This document shows, piece after piece, positions 34,912-43,673 of a DNA stretch of 64,000 bases. The number at the start of each line of letters is the position of its first letter. Positions within the stretch are counted from its first letter, which is position 1. A model generated the notes under the pieces. It searched no databases, had not been told where the DNA came from, and saw nothing but the letters and a program-made list of their open reading frames with translations. This DNA is from Telmatobacter sp. DSM 110680. GTDB taxonomy: Bacteria; Acidobacteriota; Terriglobia; Terriglobales; Acidobacteriaceae. Position numbers and translations under genes: made by a program. Location of the stretch: NCBI RefSeq assembly GCF_039994875.1, contig NZ_CP121196.1:1736001-1800000 (forward strand), given 5' to 3'.

Positions 34912-35889
34912 TCAGAACAGAAGATTCGATGGAGCCGTCTCTGCCGACTGATCAGGTGCCACTGAAATGCTTTCTGGTTTTTCGGGTCGCTTCGGTTGGA
35001 ACAGGGGAGCGGACTGCAAATGCCTAAGTCTGCTTTCTGCTAGGGCGGCGTATTCAGGGACCAACTCGAAACCGAGATACCTGCGATTGAGACGCTGCGC
35101 AACAATCGCGGTTGTGCCTGATCCCATGAAGGGGTCCAAGACAACATCGTTCGGAGACGATCCCGCGAGAATGCAGTTCTCAACGAGTTGCTCAGGAAAG
35201 ACGGCGAAATGCGCACCTCGGAATTTTCCGAGAGGTATACTCCAGACCGTTCTCTTGTTCCTTCCGAGAGGATGGAAGTATTGATCCCAACGTCCGTCGT
35301 GAAGGTTTTGGTTGCCCTTGTTTTTACCAGCTTCCGGCGTTCCATTTCGCTTCCCGAGGTGAGCGCGGCCCCCCTTCATCTTGGAGTTAGGAGAAAAGGT
35401 GACGTGTGGCTCCCGGATTGCATCTGCATCGTAGAAATAGGCCGATGACTTGGCCAGCAAGAAGAGATGCTCATGTGAAGTGGTTGGCCTGTCTTTTACT
35501 GACGAGGGCATAGCGTTTGGCTTCTCCCAAATGATTTCGCTTCGTAGAAGCCAACCGGAATCCTGAAGCCCAAGGGCAACTCGCCACGGGATTCCCAGCA
35601 TTTGGCCTTGACGGTAGGTATCTCCAAGATTCAGCCAAAGCGTTCCATCGGCGGCCAAAGCGTCTTTTAAGTCAGCAAACACCTGCACCAAACGCTTTAC
35701 ATACTGCACATGATCGGATTCTTTGCCCAACTCATCACAGGCGATTTCGCTAACACCTGCATAGTCTCGGTGGCCGAAGTACGGCGGACTCGTAATGATG
35801 GTCTTTACGATGCCACTCGGAACCTCAGTTGCAAGGCGCTTGCTATCTCCAACTATGATCCTATCGTGCCATTCGCCAACTGATTTCAT
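34912..35889 (-). CDS. Type II DNA methyltransferase, beta class (N4-cytosine or N6-adenine)
   Basis: A 325-aa AdoMet-dependent enzyme. Catalytic motif IV is TSPPYFGHRDY near residue 33 and the AdoMet-binding motif I is DPFMGSGTT near residue 253, i.e. order IV then I, the beta class. SPPY is more often seen in N4-cytosine enzymes. The target-recognition region lies between (~150-230; Gly/Lys/Asn-rich). The start overlaps the restriction-gene stop by 4 nt (35886-35889). It would protect island and host DNA from the partner nuclease. Confidence 0.92.
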   Translation of the reverse strand: MKSVGEWHDRIIVGDSKRLATEVPSGIVKTIITSPPYFGHRDYAGVSEIACDELGKESDHVQYVKRLVQVFADLKDALAADGTLWLNLGDTYRQGQMLGIPWRVALGLQDSGWLLRSEIIWEKPNAMPSSVKDRPTTSHEHLFLLAKSSAYFYDADAIREPHVTFSPNSKMKGGRAHLGKRNGTPEAGKNKGNQNLHDGRWDQYFHPLGRNKRTVWSIPLGKFRGAHFAVFPEQLVENCILAGSSPNDVVLDPFMGSGTTAIVAQRLNRRYLGFELVPEYAALAESRLRHLQSAPLFQPKRPEKPESISVAPDQSAETAPSNLLF

Positions 35890-36905
35890 GTCTCCTCAAG
35901 GCCGTTTATGCTCGGCAATTCAAGCTTCTTGGGCTTCAAGTCACCAGAAAGCAACGTCTCAATAAACTCGTTGAGGCCAGTCTGCGCAACTTCGCCAAAT
36001 TCCGTAAACTCATTCGGACTCAAATCGAAGAGAACAGCGTGATCCACGTATGCCTTGATACTCTCAGCTTCACGCACTGACCAATTTCTCGCCACGATGA
36101 CCGTTACAAGGTAGTCTAAGCCGTCCTCTGCACGAATGGCATTCAAGGCTTGCATTAAGTCTCGTGTAAACAGATGAGCGTGTCCGCCTCCCTCTGTCTC
36201 GCGAGTCTTGATTGGCATAAGAACACGAGCAACGCACTTTCCTTGATTGTCGAGTAGACGTGCGCTCACGTCAAACGTCTCCTGTGCAATATTCACTTGA
36301 CTCTCAGGAATCTCGACTGATGAAAACCTTCCATAGTTGCCGTGCTTTTTGAAATATGCTTGGAATGCTGCGACGAGGGCCGTGCGGCTGATGGTTTCTT
36401 TTTCGTGTCCTTTGATACTTCGACGTGATCCTTCGAGTCGGTCAATGATGATCTCTCGGACGGCATCCCATTCGAATGTCCCAACGTTTGCCCGATAGCG
36501 GAAGATCAGTTTCGCTAACACTATTTGCTGCATCTTCTTGGATGCAACACGAGTTGAACTCACAATGCGAGTGATTAGCGGTGCGAGTCGTTGTTGCGGG
36601 GCATCCCGAATAATCCAAGCAAAAAAATAGTAGCAAGCTTTTGAGTGCTGATAGCTTCTTCCAACGCCGTCGGTCAAGAGAGGAATGTTCGTGTCTGTCG
36701 AATCGTAGCAAAGGCTGATGCCTTGCAGAATCTCTTCCTCCGTGCTCTCCAACAGCAATTCCGTAAGGTTTTTTTTGCTCTGGCGCAGCTTTTGAAACTG
36801 GCCTGTGACCCAGTCATAAAAAGGTTTGGCTTGATCAGCCAGCTTCGCTAATTCCGTTAGCCTCGAATGAGAGAGGTCAATGCCTCCTAGCTCTAATCGA
36901 CTCAT
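35886..36905 (-). CDS. Probable type II restriction endonuclease (339 aa)
   Basis: No close family recognised by eye. It is assigned from context: it sits between a controller-like HTH gene and a methyltransferase with 4-nt overlaps on both sides, the classical C-R-M layout. Helical N-terminal half (~1-180), then a mixed alpha/beta part with candidate PD-(D/E)xK-like elements (EDGLDYLVTVIVAR; MPIKTRETEGGG). The catalytic residues cannot be assigned safely. Recognition sequence unknown. Confidence 0.7.
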   Translation of the reverse strand: MSRLELGGIDLSHSRLTELAKLADQAKPFYDWVTGQFQKLRQSKKNLTELLLESTEEEILQGISLCYDSTDTNIPLLTDGVGRSYQHSKACYYFFAWIIRDAPQQRLAPLITRIVSSTRVASKKMQQIVLAKLIFRYRANVGTFEWDAVREIIIDRLEGSRRSIKGHEKETISRTALVAAFQAYFKKHGNYGRFSSVEIPESQVNIAQETFDVSARLLDNQGKCVARVLMPIKTRETEGGGHAHLFTRDLMQALNAIRAEDGLDYLVTVIVARNWSVREAESIKAYVDHAVLFDLSPNEFTEFGEVAQTGLNEFIETLLSGDLKPKKLELPSINGLEET

Positions 36906-37153
36906 TCGGAGTCCTTATCGTTCTTCGGTAACAGACGATCAAATCCAGCAAGCATCTCCGACAAGGGAACTTCAAGGGCATGGCACACCTTCAATAAGGT
37001 GGTCATGGTGATAGGCCGTCCAGCTTCGATTTGTTGCCAATGTCTTGCGGAGAATCCAAGAGGAATCATGTCTTCTTGGCTCAAGCCTCTTTTCTTCCGC
37101 AGTTTGCGCACACGTGTCCCGAGCGCAACGAAAAAAGCTGAAAAATCGGGCAT
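36902..37153 (-). CDS. XRE-family HTH regulator, R-M controller (C protein)-like
   Basis: An 83-aa single-domain regulator: VRKLRKKRGLSQEDMIPLGFSARHWQQIEAG is a lambda-Cro/C1-type helix-turn-helix, followed by the usual MTTLLKVCHALEVPLSEML helices. Size and position fit controller proteins that delay restriction until DNA is methylated. Its stop overlaps the endonuclease start by 4 nt. The Shine-Dalgarno is weak (GGAG 14 nt away), as often seen for controller genes. Confidence 0.85.
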   Translation of the reverse strand: MPDFSAFFVALGTRVRKLRKKRGLSQEDMIPLGFSARHWQQIEAGRPITMTTLLKVCHALEVPLSEMLAGFDRLLPKNDKDSE

Positions 37154-37169
37154 GGCTACTTCTACGTCT

Positions 37170-37193
37170 CCACGAGCGAAAGCACCACGAGCG
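37170..37193. promoter_or_regulatory. Direct repeat upstream of the HTH gene, candidate operator
   Basis: CCACGAGCG occurs at 37170-37178 and 37185-37193, 15 bp apart, only 17 bp upstream of the controller start. Tandem operator boxes at this place are expected for a self-regulating controller, although the known C-box sequence is not recognised. Confidence 0.35.
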
Positions 37194-37439
37194 GATTAGC
37201 TGTTTGTGCTCTGCGCTGTTGACTCTCTAGCTCCTCGTCATGGAACAGCGTCCCTGTTCCTCTTCCCACAAGTCATGAGGGATTCAGGCTGCGAGGAGCT
37301 GTTATCTGCGCGCCATGCTGAAGGCTAATGACCGCATCATTCTGTGGAGGGAACCTATGGCTTAGTGCTGAGCTGTGGCACAGAGAAAAAGCAAGTTCTC
37401 TGAGTCTAGGTTGGGAGTGACCGGCATATTCACAACGGC
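37194..37439. other. Non-coding right end of the island
   Basis: No credible gene. It holds two small hairpins: GGAACAG/CTGTTCC (37242-37260) and CAGAGAA/TTCTCTG (37381-37402). An inverted AGCTCCTCG/CGAGGAGCT pair also brackets about 60 bp here. These may be regulator or recombination-protein sites. Confidence 0.4.
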
Positions 37440-37459
37440 ATTGCCCTAAAATTACCCTA
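37440..37459 (+). promoter_or_regulatory. Candidate integrase arm-type sites, right end
   Basis: ATTGCCCTA (37440-37448) and ATTACCCTA (37451-37459), again 11 bp apart, match the left-end pair at 27431-27450 with one base changed. They sit 47 bp inside the right repeat. Confidence 0.5.
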
Positions 37460-37506
37460 CAGATGTACCATTGCGGAACTCGACGGTCTGTATCTAATTG
37501 ATTTTA

Positions 37507-37588
37507 TTGGCGTCCCCGACGGGATTTGAACCCGTGTTATCGCCGTGAAAGGGCGGTGTCCTAGGCCGGGCTAGACGACGGGGACGCT
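37507..37588. repeat. attR-side 82-bp direct repeat containing a full tRNA-Glu gene
   Basis: Identical to 27260-27341. Marks the right boundary of the integrated element. Host-type coding resumes with the transporter at 37964. Confidence 0.9.
37508..37585 (-). tRNA. tRNA-Glu (anticodon TTC), copy 2
   Basis: Sequence identical to copy 1, with encoded CCA and the same C-A mismatch in the anticodon stem. Its 5' flank (37586 onward) should be the ancestral chromosomal flank, since the element lies on the 3' side. No clear promoter was found within 60 bp, so it could have been co-transcribed with something further right. Confidence 0.95.
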
Positions 37589-37963
37589 ACTGAAAAAGGG
37601 CAGAAAGGCGACCAGATTGGCCGGAAAGCGCCCTTATGAAGGGTACCAACCCCACTCAACCCTGTCAAAACACGCGACGCCCCGCCTTGCACTTCGCGAA
37701 ACCGAAACAGCACGGTTGCACATGGCGCCGAGGCCGAACTCGCGGTTGGGGTGCTTCAGCGATGAGAATCTCTCCGCGATTCAAAGTTGTCGTCCATACA
37801 ACGGAGTCGCCGCCGCATTTCGTCCTGAGCCCTCGGAAAATCAATCCCCGCCCAACGGCAGGGCCAATCGCGGTGAGGAATGAACTCAGCGGTTCAGCAT
37901 ATGCCGGGAAGGCAAGGTAGGCGGGAAGTCAGCGTGTTCGGCTCGCTCATTTAATCTCGAACT
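37589..37963. other. Intergenic region, no gene seen
   Basis: About 375 nt between the tRNA and the transporter gene. Open frames here lack ribosome sites and recognisable composition. A preQ1 riboswitch was looked for before the transporter and not seen. Confidence 0.5.
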
Positions 37964-38647
37964 GTGAACCGGCGCTATCGCTATCTCGACCTGATGACCA
38001 TCGGATTCGTGGTGGTACTGCTGATTTCAAACCTTGTTGGTCCAAAGATATGCCGCATCGGCCCGCTACGCCCCAGTGCCGCCGAGTTTCTGTTTCCGCT
38101 GACCTACATCTGCGGCGATGTTTTCACCGAGGTCTATGGGTACGGATCGTCGCGGCGCGCCATCTGGCTGGGATTCTTTGCGATGGCGCTCTTGATTGCC
38201 ATGGGGCAGGTAGCGGTCAGTCTCCCTCCCGCTCCGGAGTGGCACGGGCAGGAAGCTTTCGCCAATGTTTTCAGCGTTGTGCCTCGCTTTGCTTTGGCGA
38301 GCCTGGTGGCGTACTGGTGCGGCGAATTCACCAATAGCTTTACCCTCGCGAAATTGAAGTTGCTCACCGGTGGCCGCTGGCTATGGACGCGGACGGTGGG
38401 CTCAACGCTGACCGGCCAGGCTGTCGATACAACCGTGCTGATCGTCATCGCCTTCGCAGGCACCCAACCGCCCGGAATGCTCGTGCGCATGATTGTTTCT
38501 GCCTATCTGATCAAGGTTGCGGTCGAAGTGATGGCCACTCCGGTAACCTATCTCGTGGTGGGATGGCTCAAGCGCAGAGAGTCCGCAGACGCATTCGACA
38601 ACCAGACAGATTTCAACCCATTCAGGTTGCAGGGGGAGAGCGCCTGA
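37964..38647 (+). CDS. Queuosine precursor transporter (YhhQ / VUT family)
   Basis: A 227-aa inner-membrane protein with about six helices. Family-typical segments include LLISNLVGPKI, FPLTYICGDVFTEVYGYGSSRRAIW and the C-terminal YLIKVAVEVMATPVTYLVV. Members import preQ0/preQ1 for queuosine tRNA modification. The start is GTG at 37964. Monocistronic in appearance. Queuosine is added to GUN-anticodon tRNAs, so the nearby tRNA-Glu is not its target. Confidence 0.88.
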   Translation: MNRRYRYLDLMTIGFVVVLLISNLVGPKICRIGPLRPSAAEFLFPLTYICGDVFTEVYGYGSSRRAIWLGFFAMALLIAMGQVAVSLPPAPEWHGQEAFANVFSVVPRFALASLVAYWCGEFTNSFTLAKLKLLTGGRWLWTRTVGSTLTGQAVDTTVLIVIAFAGTQPPGMLVRMIVSAYLIKVAVEVMATPVTYLVVGWLKRRESADAFDNQTDFNPFRLQGESA

Positions 38648-38877
38648 CGTCACCGGCAGACCGGGTGGCAACAAGGTAAATGCTCTGGCTGCAAAAATTT
38701 GCGACAATCGATTGATTTCAAGCATCTACCACCCAAGGCAAACGGGCAGTTTTCTAACAACACAGGGCAGAGAACTCTGTTCCTAATCACAAGGTCCGGC
38801 TACGCCCGGGTTGTAACATGAATTTCGTTCATCCATCGGCCCGATAGAGGGCGGGGAATCCAGTAAGAGGTTTAGTT

Positions 38878-39990
38878 TTGAGACGCATTCTTATTTTTGG
38901 TATTGCATTGCTCTCGGGTCTGGTTGTAGTCGGCTGCCAACAGGGAACGCAGAAGGCTCCGCAAGCGGCGGCTGGCATGCAGGCCATGCCGGTGAAGACG
39001 GTCGCTGTATCTCTGCAGCCAGTGGCGCAGAGCAGCGAATACATGGCAACCATCAAATCGAGACGGTCGGCAACAATTCTGCCGCAGGTAAACGGTATTC
39101 TCACCAAAATCCTGGTGCACAGCGGCGAGCACGTCAAAGCTGGCCAGGCGCTCATGGAGATCGATCCCCGCCAGCAGCAGGCGACGGTTGCGGCGCAGGG
39201 AGCCACCGAGCGACAGAAGAAGGCGCTCCTGGACTACAACACAATCGAACTCGATCGCCAAAAGAAGCTATTTGCCGCAGGTGTAACCAGCCGTGACGCG
39301 ATGGACCAGGCTCAACAGGCCTTCGACAACGCCAAGGCTGACTACGAGGCCTCCCGTGGAACACGCGACATGCAGGAACAACAACTGGGGTACTTCACAT
39401 TACGCGCGCCCTTTGACGGCGTGGTAGGCGATATCCCGGTGCATGTGGGCGACTACGTCTCTCCGTCGATGGGTACCACCGCCTCCGCGCTTACCACGGT
39501 CGATCAAGCCGGGGACCTGGAGGCATACATCTACATTCCGACAGAGCGCTCAAGCGAGGCGCGGGTTGGGTTAGCCGTGGAACTCTCTGACACCAGCGGC
39601 AAGCTTCTCGAGAAGACGAAGATTGATTTTCTGTCTCCCCAGGTTGACCCCACCCTGCAAGGCATCTTGGCAAAGGCCCCCTTGCACCCAACGCCGGAGA
39701 TTATGCGCAATGCCCAGCTGATCAAGGCACGCATCATCTGGAGCACCAAGCCAATGGTGGTCGTTCCAGTCCTGGCGGTGACGCGGCAGGGAGGACAGCC
39801 ATTTGTATATGTCCTGCAGAAGCAACCTAACGGCCAGTTCACTGCTGCGGAAACACCTGTGACGCTCGGCGACACGGTCGAGAATTCCTATTCCATCACC
39901 TCCGGTCTCAAAGCTGGCGACCAGGTGGTGATATCGAGCACCCAGTTCCTCGTAAACGGAATGCCGGTGTCTCCTCTTCCCGGTGCATAA
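38878..39990 (+). CDS. RND efflux periplasmic adaptor lipoprotein (AcrA/MexA type)
   Basis: A TTG start at 38878 with GAGG 7 nt upstream gives a lipoprotein signal ending in VVVGC (Cys20), so the protein is anchored in the inner membrane by lipid. Lipoyl halves (LPQVNGILTKILVHSGEHVKAG and RAPFDGVVGDIPVHVGDYVS, each shown here in shortened sense), an alpha-helical hairpin (~95-150) and a barrel follow. 370 aa, normal length. It forms an operon with the pump at 40052 (61-nt gap). Confidence 0.92.
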   Translation: MRRILIFGIALLSGLVVVGCQQGTQKAPQAAAGMQAMPVKTVAVSLQPVAQSSEYMATIKSRRSATILPQVNGILTKILVHSGEHVKAGQALMEIDPRQQQATVAAQGATERQKKALLDYNTIELDRQKKLFAAGVTSRDAMDQAQQAFDNAKADYEASRGTRDMQEQQLGYFTLRAPFDGVVGDIPVHVGDYVSPSMGTTASALTTVDQAGDLEAYIYIPTERSSEARVGLAVELSDTSGKLLEKTKIDFLSPQVDPTLQGILAKAPLHPTPEIMRNAQLIKARIIWSTKPMVVVPVLAVTRQGGQPFVYVLQKQPNGQFTAAETPVTLGDTVENSYSITSGLKAGDQVVISSTQFLVNGMPVSPLPGA

Positions 39991-40051
39991 CGTCCGCTTG
40001 TAGACGTAGCGCCATGGTGCGCTCGCCGGGAACAACGAAAGAGGGCTCATC

Positions 40052-43000
40052 TTGTTTGTTGATTTCTTTATTCATCGACCAGTGTTTGCGACGGTTACCG
40101 CGCTGATGATTATTCTGTCGGGAGCGATCTGCATTCCCAATCTGCCGATTGCGATGTATCCCACGCTCGCGCCGCCACAAGTCAACGTGGTCTGCAATTA
40201 CGTGGGCGCCAATGCTGACACTGTAGAAAAAGCCGTCACCATCCCTCTGGAAGAATCAATCAACGGCGTGGAGGGCATGCGCTACATCCGCTCCTCCAGC
40301 ACGAATAACGGAACCAGCCAGATCACCGCGACATTTCAAACTGGCTACAACCTGGATATCGCGGCTGTCGATGTACAAAACCGCGTCGCCAGCGTTACCG
40401 GACGTTTGCCGGCTGCCGTCAACGCGACCGGCATCTCCATCAGCAAAGCCAATACCAACTTTGTGTTTGGCGCTGGATTCTTTACGCGCGACGGCCGGTA
40501 CTCCCACGAGTTTATTTCGAATTACCTCGACGTGTACGTCAAGGACGCCCTGAAGCGCGTGCCCGGCGTCGGCGACGTGAACATCTTCGGCGAACGTAAG
40601 TATGCCATGCGCGTATGGATCGATCCGCTGAAGCTCGCAGCCAACGGATTGACTGCCACCGACGTGATCAACGCACTGCAGGAGCAGAACGTCGAAATTC
40701 CTGCCGGTCAATTAGGGCAACAGCCTTCCAACGACAAGCAGGCATTTCAAATCCCAGTCCGCGTCGTGGGCCGCCTTTCAAGTCCTGAGCAGTTCAACAA
40801 CATCATCTTGAAGAGCAATCCGAACGGGCTTATTTTGCTTAAGAACGTCGGCCGGTCCGAGGTTGGCGCGGAAGATTACAGTTCTTCTCTTGAGTACAAC
40901 GGCCTCTCGGCACAGGGTGTCGGTGTCATCCAGCTCTCCAACGCCAATGCGCTCGATGTAGACAGCAAGGCAAAGGCAGCCCTGAAGGAGTTGTCAAAGA
41001 GCTTTCCTCCCGGACTTGAATATGCCGTCGCCTTCGATTCGACCACCGTGGTTGGCGAGTCGATCCGCGAAGTGCTGGTCACGCTCGCCGAAGCCATCGG
41101 CATCGTGATTCTCGTCATCTTCCTCTTCCTGCTCGACTGGCGAGCAACCATCATTCCCGCAGTAACAATCCCGGTTTCGCTTATCGGAACGTTTGCCTTC
41201 ATTCGCATCTTCGACTTTTCCATTAATTCGCTCACGCTCTTCGGAATCACCCTGGCAACGGGACTGGTGGTGGACGACGCCATCGTAGTGATTGAAAACG
41301 TGCAGCGCCACATCGCCATGGAGCACTCCAATCCGCACGAAGCCACGTCGCGCGCCATGAGCGAAGTCACCAGCGCGGTCATTGCCACTTCGCTCGTTTT
41401 GATCGCGGTGTTCGTGCCGGTTTCGTTTTTTCCGGGAACTACGGGCATTCTGTACAGGCAGTTCTCGCTGACCATCGCGTTCTCGATCGCAATCTCGGCA
41501 TTCAACGCGCTGACGCTTTCACCAGCACTCTCGGCGATGTTTCTGCGCGGAGAGGAGGCGCGGCCGCAGCAACTCGACTTTCTGCACATTCGGCCACTTT
41601 CGCGCGCCTTTGCCGCCTTCATTCATGGTGCCGATCGTTTCGTAACATGGCTGTCCACGACTTATGCAAAGATCATCCACGTAGCTTTGCAGCTGCGCTT
41701 TGTCCTGCTGCTGCTCTTCTTTGCGGGGCTCGGGGCCACTGTCTGGATTTACGGCAAGGTTCCCACAGGGTTCATACCGCAGGAAGACCAGAGCTTTCTC
41801 ATCGGAATTGTTCAGGCGCCCCCGGGGTCTTCGCTGGCGTACACCTCTGCTCTGGCTGATCGCGCCCAAGCCATCATCTATTCGAACAAGGATATTGCCG
41901 GTGCCTTCTCCATCATGGGTTTCAGTTTTTCAGGCAACGCGTCCAATGCCGGCCTGATGTTCATCAGCACAAAGCCCGCAAAAGATCGCCGCGGCAAAGG
42001 CCATTCCGCTGGAGACATCGTTGCCGACCTCTCGCCCAAGCTCAGTTCGTTAATGTTCCAGCCAAACGGCGGATTGGTGGCCGTCATTCAGCCCCCAGCC
42101 GTGCAAGGCGTTGGCAGCTACGGCGGTTTCCAATTCATGCTGCAGGATACTGGCGTGAATACGATCTCCGATCTAGACCGCGTGGCTCACCAGATTGTCG
42201 GCGCAGGTCGTGCGCGCAAAGATATCACCGGCCTTATCACGACATTCTCTGCGAACGACCCGCAGGTTCTCGTGACCATCGATCGCGAAAAAGCCAAGGC
42301 CATGAACGTTCCGCTTTCGCAGATCACCACCGCACTGGGCGTCTTCATGGGTTCGCAGTATGTCAACGATTTCGATTTCAACAATCGAACCTATCGCGTC
42401 TATGCGCAGGCCGATCAGCCCTATCGCATGACCGCGAAAGATTTGCACAATTACTACGTTCGGTCCGATCCCGGGCAGATGATTCCACTCGATAACCTGG
42501 CTACGGTTTCTGAGAGTTCGGGTCCTCCAGTCATTAGTCATTACAACTTGTTCCGCGCCGTGGAGATCGACGGTTCGCCAGCGCCGGGATACAGTTCGGG
42601 GCAGGGCATCACCGGAATGGAAGATCTGGCAAAACAGAACATCATGCCAGGTATGCGTTACGAATGGACAGGCTTGACGCTGGATGAAATCGAGTCGAGC
42701 GGACGCGCGTTGCTCATCTTCGGCCTGGGAATTTTGGTTGTGTATCTCACCCTCTCGGCGCAGTACGAGAGCTTCGCGCTGCCTTTTATCATCCTGCTGG
42801 CTGTGCCCATGGCGGTTTTAGGTGCCTTGGGATTGGTTGCTCTGCGCGGCCTTTCAAATGATGTCTACTGCCAGATCGGGTTGGTAATGCTGATTGGCCT
42901 GTCCGCCAAAAATGCGATTCTGATCGTCGAATTCGCAGAGCAACTGCGGCGCAAAGGACGGTCCATTGCAGAAGCCGCGATCGAAGCCGCTGAGTTGCGA

Positions 43001-43234
43001 TTACGGCCGATCCTGATGACGTCGTTTGCGTTCATCCTCGGCGTTCTCCCGCTGGTATTCGCTACGGGTGCGGGTGCTCTCGGCCGCCGTTCCGTGGGAA
43101 CCACGATCGTTGGCGGTATGCTGCTCTCCACCGTGCTGAATCTGGTGTTCATCCCTGTGCTCTACGTGCTGCTCAGCCGCCTGCTGCGGCGCGGTGATGC
43201 TCACGAAGGAAGCACTGCGGAGGGACTTGTCTAG
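40052..43234 (+). CDS. RND multidrug efflux pump, HAE-1 family
   Basis: 1060 aa, starting from TTG with GAGG 7 nt upstream. It has an N-terminal anchor (FFIHRPVFATVTALMIILSG), the TM4 relay motif GLVVDDAIVVIENVQRH, and a conserved second-half signature (IGLVMLIGLSAKNAILIVEF), all as in AcrB/MexB. It is a proton-driven trimeric exporter of hydrophobic compounds. No outer-membrane factor gene follows, so it probably shares a TolC-type channel encoded elsewhere. This is a second, distinct RND system from that at 591-3839 (different TM4 context and length). Confidence 0.95.
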   Translation: MFVDFFIHRPVFATVTALMIILSGAICIPNLPIAMYPTLAPPQVNVVCNYVGANADTVEKAVTIPLEESINGVEGMRYIRSSSTNNGTSQITATFQTGYNLDIAAVDVQNRVASVTGRLPAAVNATGISISKANTNFVFGAGFFTRDGRYSHEFISNYLDVYVKDALKRVPGVGDVNIFGERKYAMRVWIDPLKLAANGLTATDVINALQEQNVEIPAGQLGQQPSNDKQAFQIPVRVVGRLSSPEQFNNIILKSNPNGLILLKNVGRSEVGAEDYSSSLEYNGLSAQGVGVIQLSNANALDVDSKAKAALKELSKSFPPGLEYAVAFDSTTVVGESIREVLVTLAEAIGIVILVIFLFLLDWRATIIPAVTIPVSLIGTFAFIRIFDFSINSLTLFGITLATGLVVDDAIVVIENVQRHIAMEHSNPHEATSRAMSEVTSAVIATSLVLIAVFVPVSFFPGTTGILYRQFSLTIAFSIAISAFNALTLSPALSAMFLRGEEARPQQLDFLHIRPLSRAFAAFIHGADRFVTWLSTTYAKIIHVALQLRFVLLLLFFAGLGATVWIYGKVPTGFIPQEDQSFLIGIVQAPPGSSLAYTSALADRAQAIIYSNKDIAGAFSIMGFSFSGNASNAGLMFISTKPAKDRRGKGHSAGDIVADLSPKLSSLMFQPNGGLVAVIQPPAVQGVGSYGGFQFMLQDTGVNTISDLDRVAHQIVGAGRARKDITGLITTFSANDPQVLVTIDREKAKAMNVPLSQITTALGVFMGSQYVNDFDFNNRTYRVYAQADQPYRMTAKDLHNYYVRSDPGQMIPLDNLATVSESSGPPVISHYNLFRAVEIDGSPAPGYSSGQGITGMEDLAKQNIMPGMRYEWTGLTLDEIESSGRALLIFGLGILVVYLTLSAQYESFALPFIILLAVPMAVLGALGLVALRGLSNDVYCQIGLVMLIGLSAKNAILIVEFAEQLRRKGRSIAEAAIEAAELRLRPILMTSFAFILGVLPLVFATGAGALGRRSVGTTIVGGMLLSTVLNLVFIPVLYVLLSRLLRRGDAHEGSTAEGLV

Positions 43235-43240
43235 CGCCGA

Positions 43241-43573
43241 CTAACGGTTGCGATGCGCAATGATGTAATCCTTGATGCGGTCGTAGATCTGGTTCGACAC
43301 AATGCCCTTGTCGAGAAGGTCGTTCTTGGCGCGATATGGCCGATAGCGAATGATGCGCGCCGCCCAGGTTGGAGTCATCCCCGGCGCCTTCATTAGTTCT
43401 TCGAGGCTCGCGGTGTTGATATCGATCCGCGCGTCCGGCGCTGGTGCGCTTTGTGCGCCCGATGCTGGCCGCGTGGCCTGATCATCAAGCCTCCACGCAA
43501 GCCCCACGCGTCCGGTCATTAGAACGGAAATCATGGCTATAGCCAGGAGTGCCAAGAGGGTATTTGTTCTCAC
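43241..43573 (-). CDS. ComEA-like helix-hairpin-helix protein, membrane-anchored
   Basis: 110 aa. An N-terminal hydrophobic segment (LLALLAIAMISVLMTG) acts as anchor or signal, followed by an Ala/Pro linker and a tandem HhH module (IDINTASLEELMKAPGMTPTWAARII; KNDLLDKGIVSNQIYDRI). HhH domains bind DNA non-specifically. ComEA proteins act in DNA uptake, but many related small proteins have no proven role. Convergent with the pump (6-nt gap). Confidence 0.8.
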   Translation of the reverse strand: MRTNTLLALLAIAMISVLMTGRVGLAWRLDDQATRPASGAQSAPAPDARIDINTASLEELMKAPGMTPTWAARIIRYRPYRAKNDLLDKGIVSNQIYDRIKDYIIAHRNR

Positions 43574-43673
43574 TGGTCCATTGTCTGCCCTGCTGGAGAA
43601 GCCGTAAACCTTTGGTTCGAATCAGTCGGAAAACAGCGAGACTCAGCCCCCTGTTTCCTGCAAAAATAGAGGC

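Noticed and set aside
27260..37588. Prophage
   Set aside because: There are no terminase, capsid, portal, tail or lysis genes, and the size is only about 10 kb.
37617..37920. Two plus-strand frames (88 and 94 aa) right of the tRNA
   Set aside because: Pro/Arg/Ser-rich, no ribosome site, overlapping each other. Treated as intergenic.
37860..37963. preQ1 riboswitch before the queuosine-precursor transporter
   Set aside because: No preQ1-type pseudoknot or A-rich tail pattern is visible upstream of the GTG.
38829..39261. Minus-strand frames of 125-129 aa at the start of the second adaptor gene
   Set aside because: Antisense to the lipoprotein adaptor with its signal, lipobox and ribosome site.
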